A DNA stretch of 64,000 nt from JACCZX01 sp038216465 (GCA_038216465.1 JBBQQC010000006.1:1-64000), one strand, 5' to 3'; shown: positions 41,641 through 50,942, counted from the first letter of the stretch. The notes: generated by a model not told the origin, from the sequence alone. Made by a program: numbers and translations.

Positions 41641-42995
41641 TTTTCGCGGACGCGCGCCAGCGCGTGTTCGATTCGGTCGACCGCAATCACCTGCAAGCCT
41701 TCGATCGGCTGCTTGGGCGCATTCGCTTTCGGTATCAGCGCCATCGAAAAGCCCAGCTTGGCTGCCTCACGCAGACGCTCCTGACCGCGCGGCGCCGGCC
41801 GAACCTCGCCGGCAAGACCGATCTCACCAAATGCAACCAGCCCGCGCGGCAACGGCTTGTCTCTCATCGACGATACGACCGCGAGCAGCACTGGCAAGTC
41901 AGACGCAGGCTCACCGATACGCACGCCGCCGACCGCGTTGACGAAAACGTCCTGGTCGAAGGCCGCGATGCCGGCGTGCCGATGCAGCACCGCCAGCAGC
42001 ATGGCTAAACGCTGCTGATCGAGCCCAACCGACAGTCGGCGCGGGTTCGGCACATGCGCAGCGTCGACCAGCGCCTGAATTTCGACCAGTAACGGCCGCG
42101 TGCCTTCCTGCGTCGCCATCACGCACGACCCTGAGACCTGCACATCGTGCTTCGATAGAAACAGTGCCGATGGGTTGGCTACGCCTTTGAGCCCGCGATC
42201 GGTCATCGCGAACACGCCCAGCTCGTTGACCGCGCCGAAGCGATTCTTGAATGCGCGGATCAGACGGTAAGACGAGTGAGACTCCCCTTCGAAATACAGC
42301 ACCGTATCGACCATATGCTCGAGCACGCGTGGCCCTGCGAGCGTCCCGTCCTTGGTCACGTGGCCGATCATGATCAGCGTCAATCCCGACTGCTTTGCGA
42401 GCCGCGTCAGCTGCGCCGCGCACTCGCGTACCTGCGCCACCGAGCCGGGCGCCGATTGCAGCTGTTCCGAGTACAGCGTCTGGATCGAGTCGATCACCAG
42501 CACCGACGGCTTTTCGGTGCTGACCGCAGCAACGATGCGTTCGAGCGATATTTCGGACAACAGTCGAACCAGCTTTGCATCGACACCCAAGCGCCGCGCG
42601 TGCAGCGCGACCTGCGCTGCTGACTCCTCGCCGCTGACGTACAGCACCGGCGCGTTTGCCGACAATGTAGCGAGAGACTGCAGCAGCAAGGTCGATTTGC
42701 CGATGCCGGGATCGCCGCCGATCAACACCACACCGCCCTCAACAAATCCACCTCCCAGCACGCGATCGAACTCATCGATACCCGACGCGATGCGCGGCGC
42801 CTCGCGCGCCTGCACATCGCCCAGCGATTGCGTGGCAGCAGCCGACATCAGAGCGCCGTAGCGATGCTCGGTCGGCGCCTCCACGCGCGCTTCAGACAGC
42901 GAATTCCATGCATTGCAGTGCGGGCACTGACCCTGCCATTTCAGGCTCGCGCCGCCGCACTCGGCGCAGACGAATTGGGTTTTCGCTTTCGCCAT
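41637..42995 (-). CDS. radA: DNA repair protein RadA (Sms)
   Basis: 452-aa RecA-like helicase that helps branch migration of recombination intermediates. It has an N-terminal zinc motif (CAECGGASLKWQGQCPHC), Walker A GGDPGIGKST, the RadA-specific KNRFG motif (FKNRFGAVNELGVF) and a C-terminal Lon-protease-like domain without its catalytic pair. ATG 42993-42995 shares one base with the alr stop (TGATG), so the two are translationally coupled. Confidence 0.97.
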   Translation of the reverse strand: MAKAKTQFVCAECGGASLKWQGQCPHCNAWNSLSEARVEAPTEHRYGALMSAAATQSLGDVQAREAPRIASGIDEFDRVLGGGFVEGGVVLIGGDPGIGKSTLLLQSLATLSANAPVLYVSGEESAAQVALHARRLGVDAKLVRLLSEISLERIVAAVSTEKPSVLVIDSIQTLYSEQLQSAPGSVAQVRECAAQLTRLAKQSGLTLIMIGHVTKDGTLAGPRVLEHMVDTVLYFEGESHSSYRLIRAFKNRFGAVNELGVFAMTDRGLKGVANPSALFLSKHDVQVSGSCVMATQEGTRPLLVEIQALVDAAHVPNPRRLSVGLDQQRLAMLLAVLHRHAGIAAFDQDVFVNAVGGVRIGEPASDLPVLLAVVSSMRDKPLPRGLVAFGEIGLAGEVRPAPRGQERLREAAKLGFSMALIPKANAPKQPIEGLQVIAVDRIEHALARVREN

Positions 42996-44080
42996 CAGTG
43001 CTCTTCAGTCACCGGCACGCGCGGCGCCAGCGCGCACATCAGTTCGTACCCGACGGTCCCGCACAGATTTGCAACCTCATCAATCGGGAGCTGCTTGCCC
43101 CACAGCTCGACATCGCTACCGACCGCGGCGCCCGGAGCCAACGTCAGATCGAGGGTGATCATGTCCATCGACACCCGGCCGGCGACCGGCACGCGCACGC
43201 CGTCGACAATCACCGGAGTTCCATCGGGCGCATTGCGCGGATAACCGTCGGCATAGCCACAAGCAACGACGCCGATCCGCATAGGACTCGATGCGGAAAA
43301 CCGCGATCCATAGCCGACCGCTTGCCCCGGTTTTAGCGTCTGCACTGCGATCAGGCGCGACTTCAACGTCATCGCCGGCACGACACCCAATTGCGCAGCC
43401 GTGTGCGATTCATCGGTCGCAGCACCGTACAGCGCAATTCCCGGCCGCACCGAGTCGCCTTTCACTTCGGGCCGCAAGAACAACGCCGCCGAATTGGCGA
43501 AGCTGCGCGGTTCGGTCCACTGACCAGCGATACGTTGCAGCGCGGCCAGTTGCTCACTCACTTCGGCGGGTCCGCTCGCCCCGACCGCACGATCGGCGTT
43601 TGCAAAATGAATCATCAACGTCAGTTGCTCGATGTTCAATGCCTTCAGCCTTGCATAGGCCGACGCCGCGGTGTTCGCATCGAAACCGAGCCGATTCATA
43701 CCCGTGTTGAATTTCAGATACACGTCGATCGGCGCTGCGAGCCGCGCGTGCTCGAGCATGTCGATCTGCTCCTTGGCATGGATGACCGGCGTCAGCTGCA
43801 GCGCCGACACCATTTCAAGATCCCTCGGTTCGAAACATCCCTCGAGCAACAAAACCGGCTTAGACCATCCGGCGTCGCGTACACGCTGCGCCTCGTCGAT
43901 ATCGAGTAACGCCAGGCCGTCTGCTTCCGTAAAGCCGCGCAGCGCACGCGTCATCCCATGTCCGTACGCGTTCGCCTTGACCACGGCCCAGAGAAATCGT
44001 TCGCCGGCATGCCGGCGCGCAAGCGCCAGGTTGCGGCGCATCGCTAACGAGTCGATCACGGCAGAAATCAGGCGCGGCAT
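42995..44080 (-). CDS. alr: Alanine racemase
   Basis: 361-aa PLP enzyme making D-alanine for peptidoglycan. The PLP lysine is K35 in VVKANAYGHG; the second catalytic tyrosine lies in CGYADGYPRNAPDG. The C-terminal beta-domain is complete. The start ATG 44078-44080 is preferred to a TTG three codons earlier. It is cotranscribed with radA, and divergent from lplT with a 170-bp gap that holds a promoter for lplT. Confidence 0.96.
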   Translation of the reverse strand: MPRLISAVIDSLAMRRNLALARRHAGERFLWAVVKANAYGHGMTRALRGFTEADGLALLDIDEAQRVRDAGWSKPVLLLEGCFEPRDLEMVSALQLTPVIHAKEQIDMLEHARLAAPIDVYLKFNTGMNRLGFDANTAASAYARLKALNIEQLTLMIHFANADRAVGASGPAEVSEQLAALQRIAGQWTEPRSFANSAALFLRPEVKGDSVRPGIALYGAATDESHTAAQLGVVPAMTLKSRLIAVQTLKPGQAVGYGSRFSASSPMRIGVVACGYADGYPRNAPDGTPVIVDGVRVPVAGRVSMDMITLDLTLAPGAAVGSDVELWGKQLPIDEVANLCGTVGYELMCALAPRVPVTEEH

Positions 44081-44128
44081 GGGAATCAAGTGGCGAATTG
44101 ATACTCAATAGCATAGTGCGGCGACTCA

Positions 44129-44156
44129 TTGAAAAAGAGCGACTGCGTGATATAAC
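44129..44156 (+). promoter_or_regulatory. Candidate sigma-70 promoter of lplT
   Basis: TTGAAA (44129-44134) and TATAAC (44151-44156) are spaced by 16 bp in the gap between the divergent alr and lplT. Both hexamers match the consensus at five of six bases. The leader to the lplT ATG would be about 90 nt. Confidence 0.45.
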
Positions 44157-44250
44157 GCCCGCCAAAGCGCGGCATCTGCAGTCTAAATAAGAGCGCGCAA
44201 TTTTATAGGGAGACGCTTTACTTGCTTCGACAGCATTTGCCTGTGGCGTC

Positions 44251-45567
44251 ATGAAACGCGGCTTTTACGTGATCATGGCCGCGCAATTCTTTTCATCGCT
44301 GGCTGACAACGCTCTCCTGATCGCTGCGATCGCGCTGCTGCGCGACGTCGAAGCGCCGGCGTGGATGACGCCGATGCTGAAACTTTTCTTCGTCTTCTCA
44401 TACGTCGCACTCGCGGCATTCGTGGGTGCGTTCGCCGATTCCTTTCCGAAGGCGCGCGTGATGTTCATCACGAACACGATCAAGATCGGCGGCTGCATGA
44501 TGATGTTCCTCGGGTCGCATCCGCTGCTCGCCTACGCAGTTATCGGATTTGGAGCAGCGGCGTATTCGCCTGCCAAGTACGGCATCGTGACCGAGCTGCT
44601 GCCGCCCGAGAAGCTGGTGGTTGCCAACGGTTGGATCGAAGGGCTCACAGTGACTTCGATCATCCTCGGCTTCCTGATCGGCGGCGTGCTGATCGATCAG
44701 AATGTCTCCGCGTGGCTGCTGTTGTTCGACATGCCGCTGATCGATACCGGTATCGAGCTGCCAGCGGAGGCGGCGATCTCCGTTATCGCATTGATCTATG
44801 TTCTTGCAGCGGCGATCAACCTGATGATCGCAGATACCGGCGCGCGTTACGCGAAGCAGCATTCGCATCCATGGAAGCTGCTGGTCGGCTTCGTTCACTG
44901 CTGCACCGTGCTATGGCGCGACAAGCTCGGGCAGATCTCGCTGGCGGTGACGACGCTGTTCTGGGGCGCCGGCGCGACGCTTCAATTCATCGTGTTGAAA
45001 TGGGCTGAGACTGTGCTCGGGCTTGACCTGGCACGCGCGGCGATCTTGCAGGCGGTTGTGGCGGTCGGAATTACGATGGGCGCGGTCTACGCCGCTGCCA
45101 CTGTTTCGTTGAAGAGAGCGCTGGACGTGCTACCCGTCGGCATTGCGATGGGCGTCATCGTCGCCGGCGCCGCGTTCTACACGCCGGCACTCGCTCCGGA
45201 AGGCGCGATTCATTTCGGCAACTTCAACGCCACTTACTTTCTGCTGATCGCGTGCGCCATCTTGGTGTTGATCGGCATGCTTGCGGGTTACTTCGTCGTG
45301 CCGATGAACGCCTTGCTGCAACACCGCGGACACGTGCTGCTGTCCGCGGGACATTCGATCGCGGTACAAAACTTCAACGAAAATCTGAGCATTCTCGTGA
45401 TGCTCGGCCTGTACGCACTGCTGATCTGGCTGGACCTGCAGCTGCAGACGGTGATGTTGATGTTTGGCATCTTCGTCGCGGTCACGATGCTGCTCGTTCT
45501 GCTGCGACATCAGTTCAACCAGCGGCAGTTCGACTCGGTGGCGCTGATCGGCGAAACGACGCACTAG
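44251..45567 (+). CDS. lplT: Lysophospholipid transporter LplT
   Basis: 438-aa major-facilitator protein with about 12 membrane helices that flips lysophospholipids across the inner membrane for re-acylation. Recognisable: MKRGFYVIMAAQFFSSLADN at the start and AAYSPAKYGIVTELLP in the middle, matching E. coli LplT in layout. In E. coli it is fused or adjacent to acyltransferase Aas; here no such gene follows, so Aas must be elsewhere or absent. It is convergent with the uracil-DNA glycosylase gene. Confidence 0.92.
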   Translation: MKRGFYVIMAAQFFSSLADNALLIAAIALLRDVEAPAWMTPMLKLFFVFSYVALAAFVGAFADSFPKARVMFITNTIKIGGCMMMFLGSHPLLAYAVIGFGAAAYSPAKYGIVTELLPPEKLVVANGWIEGLTVTSIILGFLIGGVLIDQNVSAWLLLFDMPLIDTGIELPAEAAISVIALIYVLAAAINLMIADTGARYAKQHSHPWKLLVGFVHCCTVLWRDKLGQISLAVTTLFWGAGATLQFIVLKWAETVLGLDLARAAILQAVVAVGITMGAVYAAATVSLKRALDVLPVGIAMGVIVAGAAFYTPALAPEGAIHFGNFNATYFLLIACAILVLIGMLAGYFVVPMNALLQHRGHVLLSAGHSIAVQNFNENLSILVMLGLYALLIWLDLQLQTVMLMFGIFVAVTMLLVLLRHQFNQRQFDSVALIGETTH

Positions 45568-45582
45568 CCGCGTCCGTTCACT

Positions 45583-46296
45583 CTACGGTGCGTGAATCTC
45601 GCGTGCCAGGCACATATCGGCCCAGCTTTTCTCCTTGTCGATCAGGTTACGCAGCAAATAAGCCGGGTGATAGGTGACGACCACGGGAATCTGTCGACCT
45701 GCAACCGTGATCCGGTGTCGCTTGCCGCGCAGGTTGGCAATGCTGGCGTCGGTACCGAGCAGTGACTGCGCGGCAAACCGCCCCATGACGACGATCAGCG
45801 CAGGCGCGACAAGCTCGATCTGGCGCATCAAGTAAGGCTCGCATTTCGCAACTTCCTCCGGCTGCGGGTTTCGATTTCCCGGCGGCCGGCACTTCAATAC
45901 ATTTGCGATGTAGACCGATTGCGGCGTTTGACCGGCGCGCGACATTCCGATGCTCGCCAGCATGTTGTCGAGAAGGCGACCCGCTTGGCCGACAAACGGC
46001 TCGCCGCGCGCGTCTTCCTCGGCACCCGGCGCCTCGCCGATCAACATCCAATCAGCGTTCAAGTTGCCGACGCCAAACACGGTCTGCTTGCGCGTTTCAC
46101 ACAACGAACAGGCGCGGCAACCCGCAACGCTCTGAACGAGGTCTCCCCAAGCAAGACGACCGATGGTCGCTGCGCGATCGGGCGCAGGGAGTACCACCGG
46201 CGCAATCGACGGCGGCCGATCGATCGCCGTGCGCAAAACGTACACTGGGCCGAGGCCCATCGCGCGCCACAACTGGGCGCGGCGCACGTCCATCAT
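45583..46296 (-). CDS. Family 4 uracil-DNA glycosylase (iron-sulfur type)
   Basis: 237-aa base-excision enzyme that removes uracil from DNA. The Fe-S cluster Cys are seen at CRACSLCETR and in NVLKCRPPGNRNPQPEE with a later Cys in AKCEPYL. The catalytic motif is GEAPGAEEDARGEPFVGQAG; the DNA-gripping HPAYLLR lies near the end. The start is ATG 46294-46296, which shares one base with the rimI stop (TGATG). The N-terminal 70 residues before the first Cys pair are long and Pro/Ala-rich, as in DNA polymerase-associated members. It is last in the tsaB-rimI-udg chain. Confidence 0.93.
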   Translation of the reverse strand: MMDVRRAQLWRAMGLGPVYVLRTAIDRPPSIAPVVLPAPDRAATIGRLAWGDLVQSVAGCRACSLCETRKQTVFGVGNLNADWMLIGEAPGAEEDARGEPFVGQAGRLLDNMLASIGMSRAGQTPQSVYIANVLKCRPPGNRNPQPEEVAKCEPYLMRQIELVAPALIVVMGRFAAQSLLGTDASIANLRGKRHRITVAGRQIPVVVTYHPAYLLRNLIDKEKSWADMCLAREIHAP

Positions 46297-46763
46297 CAAA
46301 GCGCCACGCGCATCACGAGCGCGTCTTCGCGACCGCCGTGCGCCGGGTAGTAACCACGCCGCACCCCGATCTTTTCGAATCCGTAGCGCTCGTACATCCG
46401 CACCGCGGACGCATTGCTTGGCCTGACTTCGAGCAACATTGTGCGTGCGCCGTACCCGCGCGCTATTTCCGCCATCCACTCCAACGTACGCCATCCGACA
46501 CCTTCGCGCTGGCAATCGCGTGCGACGCTCAGATTCAGAAGATGCGCTTCATCGATCATCAGCGTCATCACTGCGTAGGCGATCAGTGTCGCATGCGCAT
46601 CGCGCAGTACCCAAACGCTGTAGCCGGCGCGTACCGAATCCAGGAAATTTCCACGCGTCCATGGAAATGGATAGATATCGCTCTCGATCGCCACCACTTC
46701 CCGCAGATCGGCCTCGACCATAGGTGCATAGCGGTCAAGTTCGGGTTTCGGTAACGCGCTCAA
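46296..46763 (-). CDS. rimI: Ribosomal-protein S18 alanine N-acetyltransferase RimI
   Basis: 155-aa GNAT enzyme. Acetyl-CoA contacts lie in CQREGVGWRTLEWM (the R/Q-x-x-G-x-G/A site), and SNASAVRMYERYGFEKIGVRRGYY holds the C-terminal signature. The start is unusual: TTG 46761-46763 overlaps the tsaB stop as TTGA and gives MSALPKPELDRYAPM, in line with betaproteobacterial RimI that continues into a xxAPM-x-x-ADL stretch. The next ATG (46719-46721) would cut the first beta strand. It acetylates the N-terminal Ala of S18. Confidence 0.9.
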   Translation of the reverse strand: MSALPKPELDRYAPMVEADLREVVAIESDIYPFPWTRGNFLDSVRAGYSVWVLRDAHATLIAYAVMTLMIDEAHLLNLSVARDCQREGVGWRTLEWMAEIARGYGARTMLLEVRPSNASAVRMYERYGFEKIGVRRGYYPAHGGREDALVMRVAL

Positions 46764-47542
46764 CGGTGCTCCCGCGCCCGCTGCACGGTTCCGCGGCTGG
46801 GTACGCCGGGCGCTTTGGGACGGCCCGGCGCTGCATCGGCCAGTTGTCGCCGCTCTTCGATGGTCAATGCAACGTGGGCGCGTACGTAAAGCGGTGCTGC
46901 ACGGTCCGGGGCCACCGACAAGCCATGTGCGGCATCGAAGCGGGCCAGACGCGCAATCGAACCCGCCGACGATTTCGCGTCCGGTAATCGGACCCATCGC
47001 CTGTCGTGCGGCCACGCTTCGGCGAAGGCTGTCAGTGCGTTGCCCGCCACGATGTCGACCTGCTGCAGATCCGCCAGTTCGGTTAGCGATTGCGGCGACT
47101 CGAGCGCGGGCGCCCTGACTTCGGTGACCGATTCGTCGCGCCGATAAACCGCGCAATAGGCTTCGTTCATCCGGGCATCGACCGCCGCCAGCAACAACGA
47201 GCCGTCGACGACCACGTCAAACGCTTGCGCTGCAAGGGCACGCAGGTTTCCGACCGGCACCACTTGCCTGCGCTTGCCGTAAGCGAGCCCTTGCGCGATC
47301 CCACATGCGATGCGTAGTCCGGTGAACGATCCGGGACCGGCCCCGAACGCGAAGACGTTGACGTCGCCGAGCGACAGCCGTGCATCCGACAAGATCGCGT
47401 CGATCATCGGCAACACCCGCTCCGAGTGGCGCTGCCCAACAGTTTCGACGAGTTCGCTTAGGCGTTCGGCGTGCAGCACTGCGACCGAGCACACCTCTGT
47501 GGCGGTGTCGATCGCGAGAACGGTTAGCGCAGTGTCCGGCAT
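46760..47542 (-). CDS. tsaB: tRNA threonylcarbamoyladenosine biosynthesis protein TsaB
   Basis: 260-aa ASKHA-fold protein that partners TsaD and TsaE in making t6A37 in ANN-decoding tRNAs. N-terminal strands VLAIDTATEVCSVAVL and GDVNVFAFGAGPGSFTGLRIA are family-typical. A C-terminal tail of about 30 basic residues (APGRPKAPGVPSRGTVQR) is not conserved. It is first of tsaB-rimI-udg on the minus strand, and the rimI start overlaps its stop. Confidence 0.95.
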   Translation of the reverse strand: MPDTALTVLAIDTATEVCSVAVLHAERLSELVETVGQRHSERVLPMIDAILSDARLSLGDVNVFAFGAGPGSFTGLRIACGIAQGLAYGKRRQVVPVGNLRALAAQAFDVVVDGSLLLAAVDARMNEAYCAVYRRDESVTEVRAPALESPQSLTELADLQQVDIVAGNALTAFAEAWPHDRRWVRLPDAKSSAGSIARLARFDAAHGLSVAPDRAAPLYVRAHVALTIEERRQLADAAPGRPKAPGVPSRGTVQRAREHR

Positions 47543-47594
47543 TTCGCCGGCATATTAACGAAGCGGTTTTCGACGCGTGTGCAGCAAGCGCAAG

Positions 47595-48731
47595 TTAAGC
47601 GATGAACCTCAATGGTTCGAAGCGCCGTTGCAAAACACGCTCTGACGGTATTTGCCACCAACTTTCGAGCACGGAGGCGTACACGCGGCGAAAGTCGGTC
47701 GTGTGCCGAAGGTTGCCGCCGTCGTCGAGAGCGCGCAACGAAGGCGCATCGCCGTACACACCGCCGCGCACCAGAGGGCCAAACGCGAACAGCGCGCCGG
47801 CGGTTCCGTGATCGGTGCCGCCGCTCTGATTCTCACGCGGCCTTCTTCCAAACTCGGAGTACGTCAGCATTAGCGTGCGATCCCACAGGCCCTGCTCACT
47901 CAACGCGCCGCGCAGCGAGACCACGGATTCGGCGACCACTTTAAGCAGATTCGCGTGAAGGCCGAGCTGGTTCTGATGGGTATCAAATCCAGGCAGCGTT
48001 AGACGTACCACCGGCACCTTGCCAGTGGCGGCAATGCCCGCTGCGTGCTGCGCAGCCAAGCCGAAAACGCCGCGCGGAAATTCGGTCTTGAACGCAACAT
48101 CGGAGCGAACGTCCGCGCGCGCGCGAACTATGTCGGCCTCGACCCGCAGCAGATGTGCCAGTGCGCCACGCGCGGGAACGCCGTCGGTAGAAGCCAGTCG
48201 TGCCTGAGCAGCGAAACGTGCCGGATCGTTTAACGCAACGGCGCGCGCCCCTCCCGCCAGCGGACCCAGATCGGCGGCGCCGATCACGACGCCGTCGGCG
48301 CTCGACTCCGCAAAGGCGGCTTGCCCTTCAACCGTGCGCGTAAGCCAGCCGGTCTGCAGGTATTGCTGACTGTCCGATGCAGTGTCCCAGATCTCGATCG
48401 ATCGGAAGTGCGACAGATTGGGTGACGGATAGCCGACGCCCTGCAGAATCGCCATCTGACCGTCGCGCCACAGGGGCTCAAGCGGCGTCAGCGCAGGATG
48501 CAGCGCCGGGGCACCGGCAAACCGCGCCACGGCGTCCGGCTTGAAGCCCAGACGCGGACGTAAATCGAAATATGCGCCGTCGTCGACTGGAATGACGGTA
48601 TTCAAACTGTCATTGCCGCCACGCAGCTCGATCAGGATCAGCAGGCGCGGTGTCGCCGGCGCCGCCCATGCCGGAAGCGCTGCACATGACAGCAGCGCCG
48701 ACGAGGAAGCCAAGAATGCCCGCCGATTCAT
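47595..48731 (-). CDS. Tat-exported DUF1501 protein
   Basis: 378-aa member of DUF1501, which belongs to the alkaline phosphatase/sulfatase-like superfamily but has no agreed function. ATG 48729-48731 has GAGG upstream and gives MNRRAFLASSSALLSCAALP, a twin-arginine signal (R3-R4-x-F-L). The core motifs LLILIELRGGNDSLNTVIP, SPNLSHFRSIEIWDTA, LPGFDTHQNQ and SEFGRRPRENQSGGTDHG carry the conserved Asp, His and Gly residues expected for metal binding. It is 7 bp after a DUF1800 gene and third of a three-gene exported set; its partners and substrate are unknown. Confidence 0.9.
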   Translation of the reverse strand: MNRRAFLASSSALLSCAALPAWAAPATPRLLILIELRGGNDSLNTVIPVDDGAYFDLRPRLGFKPDAVARFAGAPALHPALTPLEPLWRDGQMAILQGVGYPSPNLSHFRSIEIWDTASDSQQYLQTGWLTRTVEGQAAFAESSADGVVIGAADLGPLAGGARAVALNDPARFAAQARLASTDGVPARGALAHLLRVEADIVRARADVRSDVAFKTEFPRGVFGLAAQHAAGIAATGKVPVVRLTLPGFDTHQNQLGLHANLLKVVAESVVSLRGALSEQGLWDRTLMLTYSEFGRRPRENQSGGTDHGTAGALFAFGPLVRGGVYGDAPSLRALDDGGNLRHTTDFRRVYASVLESWWQIPSERVLQRRFEPLRFIA

Positions 48732-48738
48732 CGTGGCC

Positions 48739-50241
48739 TCACTTGAGCTGATACGCCGGGTCGAGCACGAGCGCGCGCAGCGCGTCGAGCCCGAGCGAGC
48801 CATCGCGCACCGGCGCCGTCGCCGGAACGGCCAATACCACTTGTTCGAGCTTTGCGCGCGCGCCCGGCGCGACGACCCGCTCCGGCGCCAGACCTGCGCG
48901 CGCCAGCCAAGCTTCAGAATCAACGCGGACCGATACCGCCTGTTCGAGCATCTGCAAGCGACGGCGCGGCACCTCTTCAGCTTTAGCCGAACCGGCCATT
49001 GCATCACTCACCGCGCCTTCCGCGCCTGGCTTGCCGCTCGCTGCGCCACCCAGCGCACGTTCCAGAAACTGCTTTCGAGCGAGCAGCGTGTTGGTGTTGA
49101 TCCAAGCATCACCGCCCGGCCAGCCACGCACGTTTGGCGGAGAAAATAAGTTCTGTCCCATGCCGGCCAGCGCCACCGCCGCCGCGACGGGTTGACTCAG
49201 CCCTGCTCCGGATTGGCGCGTAAGGCCCACCACCAGCTCGGCCGGAGACTTCACCAGCGCATTGTTTTCATCGCGCTGAATCACTTCGGGCTGCAGCAAC
49301 AGCGCACGCACGGGCTGCGCGATGTTCCATCCGCTACTGCGGAACTGTGCGGCGATTCTTTTCACGCGCACTTCGTCGGGCTGGGGCGAGACGAATTCAA
49401 GCCATAGCTTGCGCACAATGAATTCCGATGTCGCGGGTTGCGCCAGAATAATGTCGAGCACCGCGTCTCCGTCGAAAGCGCCGGTCCTGCCCAGCACCGT
49501 CTTCTCGTCGCCATCGTGCAGCGCACGGCGGAACAGGTAATCGCCGGTGTCGGGATCGATGCTCCAGCCGGTGAATGCGCGCGCGGCCTGCCTGATGTCG
49601 TCCTCGCTGTACTTGCCTTCGCCCAGCGTAAAAAGCTCCATCACTTCGCGCGCGAAATTCTCGTTCGGCGAACCGCGCCGATTGGTTGCCGAATCCAGAT
49701 AGATCAACATCGCCGGATCTTTAGCCACCGCATGCAACAGCTCGTCGAAGCGGCCGAGCGCGTGCCGGCGCAGCAGTACGTTCTGGCGGTACATCAGCTG
49801 CGTGGAGCGCACCTTGGGTTGCGCCGACACAAAATGGTTATGCCAGAACAGTGTCATGCGCTCGGTTAGCGGCGAAGGCGTCGCCACCATTTCGCGCAAC
49901 CACCAGCCACGCAGATCGAGACCCATTCGAACCTGCTTCTGCAACTCGGCGCGGCGCGCCTCATCGGTCATTGCACGCAATTCGCGCGGCGCTACGAAGC
50001 GCTCATCAATCCACGCCGGGGCGGGCGTGACCGCGGCGGTACGCATTCCGGCCAGCAAGCGGTCGACCGCAGCTGCATGAGTAAGCCCGGCGTACGCAGC
50101 GACCTCGGCGCCGTCAGGCGCGAACCCGGCGCGTGTCAGCAGCAGCTTGGCGCCCTGCGTGCCAAGCTGCGGCTCGGCGGCGATACCTAGGGCGCTGAAC
50201 GCGAGCGTCGACGCGACGATCATTCCATTCATCCAGCGCAT
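48739..50241 (-). CDS. Exported DUF1800 protein
   Basis: 500-aa DUF1800 member with a Sec-type leader (MRWMNGMIVASTLAFSALGI). Family landmarks: LLTRAGFAPD, WWLREMVATPSPLTERMTLFWHNHF, NENFAREVMELFTLGEGKYSEDD and FTGWSIDP, ending in FSPPNVRGWPGGDAWIN and LARKQFLE. The biochemical role is unknown; in many bacteria the gene is paired with DUF1501, as here (7 bp apart). The start ATG shares one base with the stop of the DUF3106 gene (TGATG), so translation is coupled. Confidence 0.9.
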   Translation of the reverse strand: MRWMNGMIVASTLAFSALGIAAEPQLGTQGAKLLLTRAGFAPDGAEVAAYAGLTHAAAVDRLLAGMRTAAVTPAPAWIDERFVAPRELRAMTDEARRAELQKQVRMGLDLRGWWLREMVATPSPLTERMTLFWHNHFVSAQPKVRSTQLMYRQNVLLRRHALGRFDELLHAVAKDPAMLIYLDSATNRRGSPNENFAREVMELFTLGEGKYSEDDIRQAARAFTGWSIDPDTGDYLFRRALHDGDEKTVLGRTGAFDGDAVLDIILAQPATSEFIVRKLWLEFVSPQPDEVRVKRIAAQFRSSGWNIAQPVRALLLQPEVIQRDENNALVKSPAELVVGLTRQSGAGLSQPVAAAVALAGMGQNLFSPPNVRGWPGGDAWINTNTLLARKQFLERALGGAASGKPGAEGAVSDAMAGSAKAEEVPRRRLQMLEQAVSVRVDSEAWLARAGLAPERVVAPGARAKLEQVVLAVPATAPVRDGSLGLDALRALVLDPAYQLK

Positions 50242-50789
50242 CACTTGTTCGGTCCTCGGTTGCCCCCGTCGCCACGACGATAGATGTTGCTGCGTGCCTG
50301 CTCAACCTGTTCACGAAGCTGCCGGCGCTCCTCGGGCGATAACTGGCGGCGCGGTAACACCTGCTCCCCTGCCGGTGGCCGATTGTTCTGCTGGCGCTCG
50401 AGGAATCGCTGACGCATGACCTGCCGCTCGTCCGGACTCATCTGCTCGCGCGCGTTCTGTCGCTGCTCGGGGGTCATCCGGCGCAGCATCAGCTCGCGTT
50501 GTTCAGGCGACAGCTGCTGCCAGGTCTCGCGCCGCTGATCCGGGCTGAGCCCCTGCAAGGCTCGCTGGCGGTCGTTAGGTGACTGCGCATTGCGCCACTG
50601 TTCGCGCTGTTCGGGACTCATCCGCTCGAAAAGGCTGCGACGCTGTTCGGGGGTCAGACGCAAGCGCGCCTGCTCGGCGGCGTCGGCCGGCGGCACCAAC
50701 GAAGCGAAGATCGACGCCGCAACCAACGCCATCGCGCCAAACGCGCGAATAGTCGGCATAAAAGTGCGGCGAAGCAGCGAACGCGCCAT
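50241..50789 (-). CDS. Exported DUF3106 protein with PEQR repeats
   Basis: About 182 aa from ATG 50787-50789 (alternatives at 50798 and 50759). After a signal peptide (IRAFGAMALVAASIFASL, cleavage near ADA) the protein is a series of about 8-20-residue repeats built on (L/M)-(S/T)-P-(E/D)-(Q/E)-R, such as LTPEQRRSLFERMSPEQRE and LSPEQRELMLRRMTPEQR. This gives a highly charged helical rod. DUF3106 has no known function. Its stop overlaps the start of the DUF1800 gene, and it is divergent from ompR (154 bp gap). Confidence 0.85.
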   Translation of the reverse strand: MARSLLRRTFMPTIRAFGAMALVAASIFASLVPPADAAEQARLRLTPEQRRSLFERMSPEQREQWRNAQSPNDRQRALQGLSPDQRRETWQQLSPEQRELMLRRMTPEQRQNAREQMSPDERQVMRQRFLERQQNNRPPAGEQVLPRRQLSPEERRQLREQVEQARSNIYRRGDGGNRGPNK

Positions 50790-50942
50790 GACCTGCATGA
50801 TATTTGTTCAGACCCGAAGATAGGACGTTTAACGACGCGGCCGCCCCGTTGCGCCGGTAAATTCTGTAACACTTTGTTTGAGCGAACGTAATGCCACGCC
50901 GGGTTTCATAGCATCCCACCTCCGCTGCTGGACGACCGACTG

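Noticed and set aside
46764..47156. Upstream extension of the rimI frame
   Set aside because: It lies inside tsaB in another frame and has no GNAT features.
50241..50789. Tandem DNA repeat or CRISPR-like array in the PEQR region
   Set aside because: The repeats are at the protein level, irregular in DNA, and part of a DUF3106 coding frame; there are no spacers.
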